The translations under genes were made by a program, and so were the position numbers. From assembly GCA_963778185.1 (NCBI GenBank), contig CAVZTF010000003.1, positions 806,001 through 870,000 on the forward strand: DNA of 64,000 bases, given 5' to 3'. Every line of letters starts with the position of its first letter. Position 1 is the stretch's first letter. The notes beneath the pieces are model-generated. The model saw only the letters and a list, made by a program, of their open reading frames with translations, had not been told where the DNA came from and did no database searches. Origin of the DNA: RPQJ01 sp963778185. Its GTDB lineage: Bacteria; Pseudomonadota; Gammaproteobacteria; Steroidobacterales; Steroidobacteraceae. Below are positions 48,800 through 57,460 of this stretch, in pieces.

Positions 48800-49945
48800 C
48801 TAATACCCCTTTCCCGTGTCCACCACCGACAACATCTTCTCCCCCGCCACGTACCGCCGCAGGTTCTCGATCACGATCACGGACCGCGCCTCGCTGCCGA
48901 GGTCGGAGCGGGTCGAGACGTGCGGCGTGAGGATGACGTTCTGCATCTTCCACAGCGGGCTGTCGGCGGGCAGCGGCTCGGGATCGGTGACGTCGAGCCC
49001 GGCGCCGGCGAGGCGGCCGCCCTGCAGGGCGGCGACGAGATCCGCCTGCACGACACTCTTGCCGCGACCGACGTTGAAGAAATACGCGCCAGGCTTCATC
49101 GCGGCGAAGAACTTCGCGTCGAACAGTCCGGTGGTGGCTGGCGTGAGTGGCGTGGTGTTCACGACGAAGTCTGCCTCACCCGCGAGCTTGTGCAGCTCGT
49201 CGGACAGGCCGACGTAGCTCACGTACGCGGGCCCCTCGCGACCGCTGGCACGGGTGGCGATGACGCGCATGCCGAGCGCATGCGCGCGCCGCGCGACTTC
49301 CGTGCCGATGCCGCCGAGGCCGACGACGAGCAGTGTCTTGCCCTCGATCGTCAGCATCCTCACGGTCGCGGGCGTCTCCTGCGTCCAGCGTCCCGCCATG
49401 CGCTCCGGGATATAGAAGTGCAGTCCGCGCGCAAAGGACATCATCATCGCGATGACGTGCTCCGCCATCACGGGACCCGCGACCCGCTGCATGTTGGTGA
49501 GCAGGATGTCCCGTTCGCGCAGCGCCGGAATTGCCACGCAACGCTCGACGCCCGCGGAGTACGCCTGGATCCAGCGGATCCGCGGCCCGGCGGCAAGCAG
49601 CTCCGCCGAACAGGGGCCCAGGACCGCGTCGACGTCTCCCGCGAGAGCGACGGCCTCCGCCATGTCTTGCGCCGGAACGATCTCGACGCCCGGTACTGCC
49701 GCCCGCAGCGCCGGCAGCAGTTCAGGCTGGAGATTCCAGACGAGCACCTTGCGCGGCCGCATCCAGCCGGTACGCTCGCGCACCGGCACGGCGGATTCCT
49801 CGAGCCCGAGTTGCGCGATCAGCGGGGCCACCCGCGCATCCGGCACGGGCACGGAGTCGGCGCGCGTGGTTCCGCTCACCAGTGGCGACACGACGACCAG
49901 CGCCGTCACCGCCAGCCGCTGCCACGTCCGGTTGACCATGTTCAT
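48800..49945 (-). CDS. exported D-2-hydroxyacid dehydrogenase family protein
   Basis: A 381-residue NAD-dependent dehydrogenase of the D-isomer family. The nucleotide fold has LLVVGLGGIGTEVARRAHALG (GxGxxG) and the catalytic set is visible: Arg in FFNVGRGKSV, Glu in DVTDPEPLPADSP and His in LTPHVSTRSDL. Oddly, the N-terminus (WQRLAVTALVVVSPLVSGTTRADS) is a signal peptide, which would place an NAD enzyme in the periplasm. The start ATG 49945 (or 49939) gives this signal in both cases. Substrate unknown. Confidence 0.82.
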   Translation of the reverse strand: MNMVNRTWQRLAVTALVVVSPLVSGTTRADSVPVPDARVAPLIAQLGLEESAVPVRERTGWMRPRKVLVWNLQPELLPALRAAVPGVEIVPAQDMAEAVALAGDVDAVLGPCSAELLAAGPRIRWIQAYSAGVERCVAIPALRERDILLTNMQRVAGPVMAEHVIAMMMSFARGLHFYIPERMAGRWTQETPATVRMLTIEGKTLLVVGLGGIGTEVARRAHALGMRVIATRASGREGPAYVSYVGLSDELHKLAGEADFVVNTTPLTPATTGLFDAKFFAAMKPGAYFFNVGRGKSVVQADLVAALQGGRLAGAGLDVTDPEPLPADSPLWKMQNVILTPHVSTRSDLGSEARSVIVIENLRRYVAGEKMLSVVDTGKGY

Positions 49946-50019
49946 GTGTGCCTCCTGCCGTGGGTCCGGCCGGCCGACACTAGACCAAGGGGCGCGCGCC
50001 GACTACCCCCCGGGACCGC

Positions 50020-50025
50020 TATCAT
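50020..50025 (+). promoter_or_regulatory. -10 box next to flavin protein start
   Basis: TATCAT ends 7 bases before ATG 50033, where it would give a leaderless message. Confidence 0.35.
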
Positions 50026-50032
50026 TCGCGCC

Positions 50033-50530
50033 ATGGAGCGACCAACCGGACCGGGGCTGCAACTCGACGCGGACCACGCGACGTTCGTACAGGGCGGCGT
50101 CTCCGTCGTCGTGAGCACCCGGAATGCGCAACTCGTGCCCGGCGTCGTGCGCGGCTGCGGTTGCCGGGTCTCGCGTGACCGGCGACGCGTGACAGTGCTG
50201 GTCGAGACCGCGCGCTGCGGTTCGGTACTGGAGGACATCGCCGCGAACGGCATGATCGCGGTCGTGTTCAGCCAGCCGAGCACCCACCGCACGATCCAGC
50301 TGAAGGGCTCGGACGCCAGGGCGGTCCGGCCCACGAGCGTGGACCGGGCGGCGGCCGAAAGGCACCTCCAGGCCTGGGCCGACGACATGCAGTCGATCGG
50401 CTATGCGCCCGGGTTCTCGCACGCCGTGCACGGCGCCGCCGGGCCGGGGCTCACCGCGATCTCCTTCACGCCCACGGCGGCCTTCCAGCAGACGCCCGGG
50501 CCGGCCGCGGGACAGCGGCTCCCGAGCTGA
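50033..50530 (+). CDS. pyridoxamine 5'-phosphate oxidase-like split-barrel protein
   Basis: A 165-residue FMN-binding split-barrel protein. VSVVVSTRNAQLVPGVVRGCGCRVS and MIAVVFSQPSTHRTIQLKGSDARAV mark the barrel. It lacks the full PNPOx substrate motif and is better called a flavin- or heme-binding member of the superfamily. It is followed 2 bases later by a second split-barrel protein fused to GAF, so they probably function together. Confidence 0.78.
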   Translation: MERPTGPGLQLDADHATFVQGGVSVVVSTRNAQLVPGVVRGCGCRVSRDRRRVTVLVETARCGSVLEDIAANGMIAVVFSQPSTHRTIQLKGSDARAVRPTSVDRAAAERHLQAWADDMQSIGYAPGFSHAVHGAAGPGLTAISFTPTAAFQQTPGPAAGQRLPS

Positions 50531-50532
50531 CC

Positions 50533-51882
50533 ATGCCGCTCACGCTGCATTCGATCCGCGCCTGCCTCGAGGGCGCCGTGCCCGCGGTGATCGCGACCTG
50601 CGCGCGTGACGGCACGCCGAACGTCTCCTACATCTCCGAGGTGCACTACGTCGATCCCTCGCACGTCGCGCTGTCGTACCAGTTCTTCAGCAAGACGCGC
50701 CAGAACGTGCTCGAGAACCCACGAGCGACCGTCATCGTGATCCATCCCGACACGGGTGCGCAGTACAAGCTCGGCGTGACCTACCTTCGCACGGAGGACT
50801 CGGGGCCGCTGTTCGAATGCATGAAGGCCAAGCTCGCCGGTATCGCCTCTCACGCGGGGATGACCGGCGTGTTCCGGCTGCGGGGCTCGGACGTCTATCG
50901 CGTCGAGTCGGTGGGCGAGATCCATCGCACCACGCTCGCCACGGTGGCCACGACGACGAACTCGCTGGCCGAGCTGCGCTGCGCCATGACGCGCCTCTCA
51001 GGTGCGGCGCATCTCGCGGGCCTGCTCGATGCGCTGCTCGACTCGCTGCGCGGGGTGTTCGGCATCGAGCACTCGATGGTGCTGATGAACGACCCGGCGG
51101 GCGACCGCCTCTACACCGTGGCAAGCCGGGGCTATCCCGAATCAGGAATCGGCGCGGAGATCCACCCTGGCGAAGGCGTCATTGGGACGGCCGCACTCGC
51201 CCGCACGCCGATCCGCATATCCCACGCGACGTCCGAATTCGGCTACGGTCGCGCGATGCGCGAGGACGCGACGAGCCGCGGCCTCACGGCGGGCATCGAG
51301 CAGGCCATCCCGTTCCCCGGACTGCCCGGCTCGCAGAGTCAGGTCGCCGTACCGATCCTCGCGGACGGGCGGCTGCTCGGCGTGCTGTTCGCGGAAAGCG
51401 TCGAGACCAGTCGCTTCGGCTACGACGAGGAGGACGCGCTCGTGGTGCTGGCGAGTCACGTGGGCACCGTCGCGGCCATGCTCGAGGAAGGCGCGGAGTG
51501 CGTGGCCGAGGCCCCGGCCCCGCAGCGCTCCGCGGCGATGCCGCGAGGTGCGCCGGTGCGGATCCGCCGCTACGCCGAGAACGACAGCATCTTCGTGGGC
51601 GAGGACTACCTGATCAAGGGCGTGGCCGGCGCAATCCTCTGGAAGCTGGTGCGCAGCTACGTGGACGAGGGGCGCACCGAGTACACCAACCGCGAGCTCA
51701 GGCTGGATCCCGAGATCCGCCTGCCGGACCTGAGCGAGAACCTCGAGGCGCGGCTCATCCTGTTGCAGCGACGGCTCGAGGAACGCTGCCCGGGCCTGCG
51801 CATCGAGAAGACGGGCCGCGGGCGGTTCCGCTTCAACGTGAACCACCCGCTGGCCCTGTCCGAGGTCGGCCGCCAGAACTGA
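50533..51882 (+). CDS. split-barrel-GAF-winged-helix fusion protein
   Basis: A 449-residue three-part protein. Residues 1-140: PNPOx-like split barrel (AVIATCARDGTPNVSYISEVHYVD; FFSKTRQNVLENPRATVIV). Residues 160-320: GAF sensor domain (LLDALLDSLRGVFGIEHSMVLMND; VPILADGRLLGVLFAES). Residues 350-440: a C-terminal domain (GEDYLIKGVAGAILWKLVRSYVDEGR; NLEARLILLQRRLEERCPGLRIEKTGRGRFRF) that looks like a winged helix and recurs in regulators. It may sense a flavin- or redox-linked signal. It is translated with the preceding flavin protein. Confidence 0.75.
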   Translation: MPLTLHSIRACLEGAVPAVIATCARDGTPNVSYISEVHYVDPSHVALSYQFFSKTRQNVLENPRATVIVIHPDTGAQYKLGVTYLRTEDSGPLFECMKAKLAGIASHAGMTGVFRLRGSDVYRVESVGEIHRTTLATVATTTNSLAELRCAMTRLSGAAHLAGLLDALLDSLRGVFGIEHSMVLMNDPAGDRLYTVASRGYPESGIGAEIHPGEGVIGTAALARTPIRISHATSEFGYGRAMREDATSRGLTAGIEQAIPFPGLPGSQSQVAVPILADGRLLGVLFAESVETSRFGYDEEDALVVLASHVGTVAAMLEEGAECVAEAPAPQRSAAMPRGAPVRIRRYAENDSIFVGEDYLIKGVAGAILWKLVRSYVDEGRTEYTNRELRLDPEIRLPDLSENLEARLILLQRRLEERCPGLRIEKTGRGRFRFNVNHPLALSEVGRQN

Positions 51883-51889
51883 GCGCGGC

Positions 51890-52405
51890 TCAGCGGCGAC
51901 CTGCCGCCTGCCTGTTGTCCTCGACCGGTACGAACACCAGGTACGGCGTGTTCACCTTGCCGCCCGGGGCCACGTAGGCCGGCGCCGGCACGCCAGGCGA
52001 GCCGAGGCTGCGGATGTAGGCATAGACGGCCTTCAGGTCCTCGTCCTTCATTTCACGCAGGTTGAACCAGGGCATCGGCGGGAGGCGCTCCTTGCGGGCG
52101 TGCTCCAACCACTGCGCCTCGCCCATCGAAGCTGCGACCCGCCTGAGGTTCGACGGATAGGTCGTACCCCACGGTCCCTGGTAACCGATCGAGGTCCCGG
52201 TGAGCCAGTCCTTTTCCGGGACGGCCCCGCTCTGCTGGATGTAGCCGTGGGTGTGGCAGTCGTTGCAGCCGCCGATGGTCACGAGGTAGCGACCTCGCGC
52301 GACGGTCGCGGCGTCGAAGGCCTCGTCGCCTGCCATGGCGCCGGTCGCGGGGATCAGGGTCGACGCGAGGACCGCAAGCGCGGTCCAGCGGGATCGGAAG
52401 GTCAT
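51890..52405 (-). CDS. periplasmic c-type cytochrome
   Basis: A 171-residue protein with a signal peptide (to about residue 25, ATGAMA) and one heme c site, CNDCH in VTIGGCNDCHTHGY; the axial methionine is probably in LPPMPWFNLREM. The C-terminus DEDLKAVYAYIRSLGSPGVPAP is typical of cytochrome c domains. It carries electrons in the periplasm. A PmrA/QseB-like site lies about 85 bases upstream. Confidence 0.9.
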   Translation of the reverse strand: MTFRSRWTALAVLASTLIPATGAMAGDEAFDAATVARGRYLVTIGGCNDCHTHGYIQQSGAVPEKDWLTGTSIGYQGPWGTTYPSNLRRVAASMGEAQWLEHARKERLPPMPWFNLREMKDEDLKAVYAYIRSLGSPGVPAPAYVAPGGKVNTPYLVFVPVEDNRQAAGRR

Positions 52406-52489
52406 GGTGATTGCTCCTGCTCGAAAATCGGTGGAGCACAGTCTCGCCCGGCCCGCGCTGGCGGGACGCTAAATGCTTGCTAGCGAAAC

Positions 52490-52506
52490 CCTAAGAGATT
52501 CTTAAG
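52490..52506 (-). promoter_or_regulatory. PmrA/QseB-type response-regulator site
   Basis: On the minus strand CTTAAG (52506-52501), five bases, CTTAGG (52495-52490). This is the direct-repeat spacing of OmpR-family regulators of the PmrA/QseB group (YTTAAK-N5-YTTAAK), with one mismatch in the second half. It precedes the cytochrome c gene. Confidence 0.45.
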
Positions 52507-52512
52507 ACTGGC

Positions 52513-53274
52513 TCAGCCGAGGCCGGTGCGCGCCATCTTGCGCCGCAAGAAAGCGATCTGGGTCTGCAGCGGAAGGTTCTTCGGGCAGACGTCGTGGCAG
52601 CCGAGCAGGGTCATGCAGCCGAAGACGCCGTCGTCGTTGCCCACGAGCTCGTAGAAGTCCTCGTCGGTGCGCGTATCGCGTGGGTCGAGCGCGAAGCGCG
52701 CGATCTTGTTGAGGCCCACTGCGCCGACGAAGTCATCGCGCATGCGCGCCGTGCCGCAGGCGGCCACGCAACACCCGCACTCGATGCAGCGGTCGAGCTC
52801 GTAGATCCTGTCCGCGAGGTCCGGGTCCATCTTCGCCTCGATGCGGCGAAGGTCCGGGTCCTCCCCGAGCGAATGCACCCAGGTTTCGAGCCGCTCGCTC
52901 ATGCCCTGCATCCACTTGCCGGTGTTCACGGACAGGTCGGCGATGAGCTCGAACACGGGGAGCGGCGCGAGCGTGATGTCCGCGGGCAGGTCCTGGGTGA
53001 GCGTTCGGCAAGCGAGCCCCGGCCGGCCATTGATGAGCATTCCGCAGGCGCCGCAGATGCCGGCGCGGCACACGAAGTCGAAGGCCAGCGACGGGTCGAG
53101 CTGCTCGCGGATCTCGTTGAGCGCGATGAAGAGCGTCATGCCCGCCGCCTCCTCGAGCTCGAAGACCTCGAAGTTCGGGATGCTCTGCGGGTCGCGCGGG
53201 TCGTGGCGCAGGACGTGGAAGCGCAGCCTGCGCGGTGGCGAGCCGGTCGCGTCGGTCGGGGCCCGTTCCGTCAT
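52513..53274 (-). CDS. frdB: fumarate reductase/succinate dehydrogenase iron-sulfur subunit
   Basis: A 253-residue electron-transfer subunit with three clusters: [2Fe-2S] in CRAGICGACGMLINGRPGLAC, [4Fe-4S] in CIECGCCVAACGTAR, and the third in GCMTLLGCHDVCP. It links the flavoprotein to the di-heme anchor FrdC, and its ATG overlaps the FrdA stop. The sequence is of the Wolinella-like (type B) group, with FELEEAAGMTLFIALNEIREQLDPSL. Confidence 0.92.
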   Translation of the reverse strand: MTERAPTDATGSPPRRLRFHVLRHDPRDPQSIPNFEVFELEEAAGMTLFIALNEIREQLDPSLAFDFVCRAGICGACGMLINGRPGLACRTLTQDLPADITLAPLPVFELIADLSVNTGKWMQGMSERLETWVHSLGEDPDLRRIEAKMDPDLADRIYELDRCIECGCCVAACGTARMRDDFVGAVGLNKIARFALDPRDTRTDEDFYELVGNDDGVFGCMTLLGCHDVCPKNLPLQTQIAFLRRKMARTGLG

Positions 53275-55253
53275 GGCAGCTTCTCGTCGATGCGCTCGTT
53301 GCGGCCGCGGAAGCGCTCGGGCAGCAGGTGCTCGTAGGGCATGATGGCCGCCTGCACGTCGTGCCGGTCCTGCTCCTTCATGCGCTCGCGCAGGGCGGCC
53401 ACCTCCTCGGCGCGCCGCGGCGTATCCGGATGGTCCACGTAGTTCTTCGCGCCGTAGCCGCGCCAGCCCGGCGGCAGCTCCATGCCCATCACCTCGAGCG
53501 GCTCGTAGTGCAGGCAGGGCAGCGTGTCCGCGGGGTCCGTCCACGTGGCAAGTGTCCGCCTGAGCCAGGCTGCGTCGTCACGAGCGGGGAAGTCCTCGCG
53601 AAAATGCGCGCCGCGGCTTTCGGTGCGCGCGAGCGCGCCCGTCGCTATGCAGAGGGCCACCTTGAGCATCCTCTGGGTGCGGTAGGCCGTGACGAGTTCG
53701 GGGTTCGGGCCGTCCGCACGGTGACGCAGGCCGATGTTCCGGCTGCGCAGCACGAGTGCCTGCAGTCGGTGCACGGCTTCCTGGAGATCGGCGCCGGTGC
53801 GGAAGATGCCGACCTTGTCGGTCATCGTCTGCTGCATTTCGATCTTGATCGCGTCAGCCCGCTCCGTACCGCCGCCATTCAGCAGCCCGTCGAGCCGGGC
53901 ACGCTCGGCCTCGACCGCCTCGCGGACCAGTGCCGTCGGGATGTCGACCTCGCCCTCGGGACTCTCGCAGAAATCCGCGATGAACTCGCCCACGATCATG
54001 CCCGCGACCACGGTTTCCGCCACCGAGTTGCCGCCGAGCCGGTTGAAGCCGTGCATGTCCCAGCAGGCCGCCTCGCCCGCGGCGAAGAGACCGCGCAGCG
54101 AGGGGCTCTCGCCGGTGTACTTCGTGCGGATGCCGCCCATGGTGTAGTGCTGCGCGGGCCGCACTGCGATCCACTTGTCCGCCGGGTCGATGCCGAGGAA
54201 ATACCGGCAGATCTCCTTGACCTCGCGCAGGTTCTTCTCGATGTGGTTGCGGCCGAGCAGCGTGATGTCGAGCCACAGGTGCTGGCCGAAGCGGGATTTC
54301 GCCGCATTGCCCTTGCGGATGTGCTCCTCCATGCGCCGCGAGACGACGTCGCGCGAGGCGAGTTCCTTCTTTTCGGGCTCGTAGTCCGGCATGAACCGGT
54401 GGCCGCTCGCGTCGCGCAGCAGGCCGCCGTCGCCGCGGCAGCCCTCGGTGACCAGGATGCCGGCCGGGAAGATGGCCGTGGGGTGGAACTGCACGGCCTC
54501 CATGTTGCCGAGTGCGGCCACGCCGGTCTCGAGCGCGATGGCAGCGCCGATGCCCTCGCAGATCACGGCATTGGTCGTGACACGGTAGACGCGCCCCGCC
54601 CCGCCGGTCGCGATCGCCGTGGCTTTCGCCACGTAGGCGGTCAGCTCGCCCGTGACGAGGTCGCGAACGACCGCGCCATAGCAGCGCGAGCCGTCGTGGA
54701 TCAGCGCCACGGCTTCCTTGCGTTCGTGCACGGGGACGCCCTGCGCTATCGCCTGGTCGCCCACGGCGAACAGCATCGCGTGTCCCGTGCCGTCCGAGAC
54801 GTAGCAGGTGCGCCATTTCTTGGTGCCGCCGAAATCGCGCTGTGCCAGGAGCCCGTGCGCCTCGGCGCGCTCGGTGATGGTGACCTTCTGGCCGTTGATG
54901 ATGACCTCGCGGTCGCCCTGGCGGACGCGGCTCCAGGGCACGCCCCACGCCGCGAGCTCGCGCACCGCCTTGGGCGCCGTATTCACGAACATCCGGACGA
55001 CCTGCTGGTCGGCGCCCCAGTCACTGCCCTTGACCGTGTCCTCGAAGTGCACGTCCTCGTTGTCGCCCTGGCCTTTCGTGACGTTGCCGAGGCTCGCCTG
55101 CATGCCGCCCTGTGCGGCGGCCGAGTGCGAGCGCTTGGCCGGGACCAGCGACAGCACGATCGCATCGTGGCCACGGCGGCGCGCGCCGATGGCGACCCGC
55201 AGGCCCGCGAGGCCGCCGCCGATCACGAGGACGTCGGTATAGATGACCTTCAC
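53271..55253 (-). CDS. frdA: fumarate reductase/succinate dehydrogenase flavoprotein subunit
   Basis: A 660-residue catalytic subunit with covalent FAD. The Rossmann fold is VLVIGGGLAGLRVAIGARRRG; the histidine for FAD attachment is H43 in KRSHSAAAQGGM. The active site has VQFHPTAIFPAGILVTEGCRGDGG. GTG 55253 overlaps the FrdC stop (GTGA), which fixes the start and excludes longer forms. It interconverts succinate and fumarate; direction cannot be read from sequence. Confidence 0.93.
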   Translation of the reverse strand: MKVIYTDVLVIGGGLAGLRVAIGARRRGHDAIVLSLVPAKRSHSAAAQGGMQASLGNVTKGQGDNEDVHFEDTVKGSDWGADQQVVRMFVNTAPKAVRELAAWGVPWSRVRQGDREVIINGQKVTITERAEAHGLLAQRDFGGTKKWRTCYVSDGTGHAMLFAVGDQAIAQGVPVHERKEAVALIHDGSRCYGAVVRDLVTGELTAYVAKATAIATGGAGRVYRVTTNAVICEGIGAAIALETGVAALGNMEAVQFHPTAIFPAGILVTEGCRGDGGLLRDASGHRFMPDYEPEKKELASRDVVSRRMEEHIRKGNAAKSRFGQHLWLDITLLGRNHIEKNLREVKEICRYFLGIDPADKWIAVRPAQHYTMGGIRTKYTGESPSLRGLFAAGEAACWDMHGFNRLGGNSVAETVVAGMIVGEFIADFCESPEGEVDIPTALVREAVEAERARLDGLLNGGGTERADAIKIEMQQTMTDKVGIFRTGADLQEAVHRLQALVLRSRNIGLRHRADGPNPELVTAYRTQRMLKVALCIATGALARTESRGAHFREDFPARDDAAWLRRTLATWTDPADTLPCLHYEPLEVMGMELPPGWRGYGAKNYVDHPDTPRRAEEVAALRERMKEQDRHDVQAAIMPYEHLLPERFRGRNERIDEKLP

Positions 55254-56014
55254 TGCGCGGCCTCGGTGACCCAGGACGGTACGTAGGGCTGGCCGTAATC
55301 GGGTGCGTGCTCGATGCCGATCTTCACGTAGGCCGCCAGCGTCGCGAGGCCGAGCGCCAGGAAGAACGCCGTGATCGTCCACTTGAAGGCACGCAGCCTG
55401 CGCCGCGTCGCATCCGGGTCGGAGCCCGCGAACCAACCCCATTTGAGGGCGAGGCGGTAGAGCCCGATGCCGCCGTGGAACTCGACCGCGAACAGCATGA
55501 CGAGGTAGAGCGGCCACATCAGGTCGCTCCACATGCGGTCGGCCGACTCGAAGGGCCCGATGCGGTCCGGCCGCGTCATCATGATGTAAAGGTGCACCGA
55601 GGCCATGAAGAACAGCGCGAACCCCGTCACCACCTGCCAGTACCAGAGCGTCGTGTCCTCGTGCTTCATGCCCCGCATGTGCTCGCGGTAGGCGCGGTAC
55701 TGGCGGTAGCTGGCCGGGAACTTGCGCAGCGCGAGCGCCGCATGGACGATGAACAAGGCGAAGATGGTTGCGACCAGCATCGAGACCAGCCAGGGCAGCG
55801 GCCGGCCGAAGAAGAAATAGCCCTCGAAAAATCGCGCGACGGTCCACATCGCGTCGCGGCCGAGCAGGATGCTCGCGACGAAGAACATGTGGACCCACAT
55901 GAAGAGCCCGAGCGCGAGCCCGCTCAGGCTCTGCGCCAGGTCGAGCCGCGCGGGCCAGTGGCTCGCGGCGTCGGGTGGGCCTGCGAGCCGCGTCGAGACT
56001 GGTTGGACGCTCAT
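55250..56014 (-). CDS. frdC: fumarate reductase di-heme cytochrome b anchor
   Basis: A 254-residue membrane anchor of the Wolinella type with five helices. Heme-ligand histidines are likely in LFMWVHMFFVASILLG, FALFIVHAALAL, ASVHLYIMMT and VEFHGGIGLYRLALKWGW. It binds quinone and two hemes b. ATG 56014 is preferred because the sequence before it has no family match; upstream ATGs at 56052 and 56071 are less likely. First gene of frdCAB, divergent from nqrA. Confidence 0.9.
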   Translation of the reverse strand: MSVQPVSTRLAGPPDAASHWPARLDLAQSLSGLALGLFMWVHMFFVASILLGRDAMWTVARFFEGYFFFGRPLPWLVSMLVATIFALFIVHAALALRKFPASYRQYRAYREHMRGMKHEDTTLWYWQVVTGFALFFMASVHLYIMMTRPDRIGPFESADRMWSDLMWPLYLVMLFAVEFHGGIGLYRLALKWGWFAGSDPDATRRRLRAFKWTITAFFLALGLATLAAYVKIGIEHAPDYGQPYVPSWVTEAAQ

Positions 56015-56097
56015 TGGTCCGCATTTCGAGCGATCGAGCGGGCAGACATCCATAGGTGATTTCCGTAGCATGTCTCGCCTGACGAGAATGCACTCCC

Positions 56098-56103
56098 TAT
56101 AGT
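56098..56103 (+). promoter_or_regulatory. -10 box for nqr operon
   Basis: TATAGT ends 10 bases before ATG 56114. With normal spacing to the transcription start, the nqr message would have a leader of only a few bases. Confidence 0.45.
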
Positions 56104-56113
56104 CGCGCCCACG

Positions 56114-57460
56114 ATGCAAAAGCTGCAGTTCCGCTTCCGGGACGGCCTGGACATCCCGCTCGATGGGCCGCCGCGGCCCGAAATCCATGCTGCAGCGCAA
56201 GTAGGTTCCGTCGCCGTGCTGTCCGGGGACTTCCCCGGCATGAAGCTGAACCTGCTGGTCGAGGAAGGCAGCCGTGTCGCACTCGGCCAGGCTCTGCTGC
56301 AGGACCGCGCACACCCTCGCGTGCAGATCGTCGCGCCGGGTGCCGGCGTGGTCACCACGATCCACCGCGGCGCGAAGCGAGCGCTGCGCTCCATCGTCGT
56401 GACGCTGGAGGGGGACGAGGAAATCAGTTTCGAGCCCGCGAGCCGCGGTCGGCCGGGCCGGGAGCAGGCGCGGGACCGGCTGCTCGAGAGCGGCCTGTGG
56501 GCCGCCATCCGCTCGCGGCCCTACGGCCGCGTGGCCCTGCCGGACGCGACGCCCCACGCGCTGTTCGTCACGGCCATGGACACGAACCCGCTGGCGCCCG
56601 ACCCGCTCGTCATGATCGGCGAATACGGGGCCGATTTCGCCTTCGGCGTCGAGGTGCTGGCCGAGCTCCTCGACGGCGAGACCTACGTCTGCACGGCCCC
56701 CGGGGCCGGGACCAGGCTTCCCGACCACCCACGGGTGCGGCTCGCGGAGTTCTCCGGCCCGCACCCGGCGGGCCTGCCCGGCACGCACATCCACTCGATC
56801 GCGCCGGTCTCCGCCCGGCGGTCGGCCTGGTACGTGGGCTACCAGGACGCCATCGCGATCGGCCGCCTGTTCACGACCGGCCGCATCGCGACGGAGCGCG
56901 TCATCTCGCTGGGCGGCCCCTCGGTGCTGCGACCGCGGCTGTTGCGCACCCGGATCGGCGCCAACATCGACGACCTGGTGCGCGGCGAGACCGCGCCGGG
57001 CGAATGCCGCGTGCTGTCCGGCTCGGTGCTCGCCGGCCGTTCGACCTCGGACTGGGCGGCCTTCCTCGGCCGCTACCACAACCAGGTGACGGTGTTGCGC
57101 GAGGGCCGCGAACGTGAGTTCCTCGGCTGGACCGCGCCCGGCCGCGACAAGTTCTCGATCACGCGCACCTTCCTGTCGGGCTTCCTGCCGAAACGGCTGT
57201 TCCCGCTCACGACCAACCAGCTCGGCAGCCCGCGCGCGATGATCCCGATCGGCACCTTCGAGCACGTGATGCCGCTCGACATCCTGCCCACGCAGTTGCT
57301 CAGGGCGATCGCGGTCGGCGACACGGACGCGGCGCAGCAGCTCGGGTGCCTCGAGCTCGAGGAGGAAGACCTCGCGCTGTGCTCGTTCGTCTGCCCGAGC
57401 AAGTACGACTATGGTCCTCTGCTGCGCGAGGCGCTCAGCCGCATCGAGAAGGAGGGTTGA
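56114..57460 (+). CDS. nqrA: Na+-translocating NADH:quinone reductase subunit A
   Basis: A 448-residue peripheral subunit with no cofactor; it helps form the quinone site. It begins FRFRDGLDIPLDGPPRPEI with the NqrA N-terminal pattern, then LKLNLLVEEGSRV (biotinyl-like fold), VAPGAGVVTTIHRGAKR and the C-terminal SLBB part (PIGTFEHVMPLDILPTQLLRAI). It is followed by nqrB with a one-base overlap (TGATG). Confidence 0.95.
   Translation: MQKLQFRFRDGLDIPLDGPPRPEIHAAAQVGSVAVLSGDFPGMKLNLLVEEGSRVALGQALLQDRAHPRVQIVAPGAGVVTTIHRGAKRALRSIVVTLEGDEEISFEPASRGRPGREQARDRLLESGLWAAIRSRPYGRVALPDATPHALFVTAMDTNPLAPDPLVMIGEYGADFAFGVEVLAELLDGETYVCTAPGAGTRLPDHPRVRLAEFSGPHPAGLPGTHIHSIAPVSARRSAWYVGYQDAIAIGRLFTTGRIATERVISLGGPSVLRPRLLRTRIGANIDDLVRGETAPGECRVLSGSVLAGRSTSDWAAFLGRYHNQVTVLREGREREFLGWTAPGRDKFSITRTFLSGFLPKRLFPLTTNQLGSPRAMIPIGTFEHVMPLDILPTQLLRAIAVGDTDAAQQLGCLELEEEDLALCSFVCPSKYDYGPLLREALSRIEKEG

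Noticed and set aside
53235..55286. Long plus-strand open frame opposite frdA
   Set aside because: Composition (His/Ala/Arg-rich) and lack of any motif mark it as antisense shadow.
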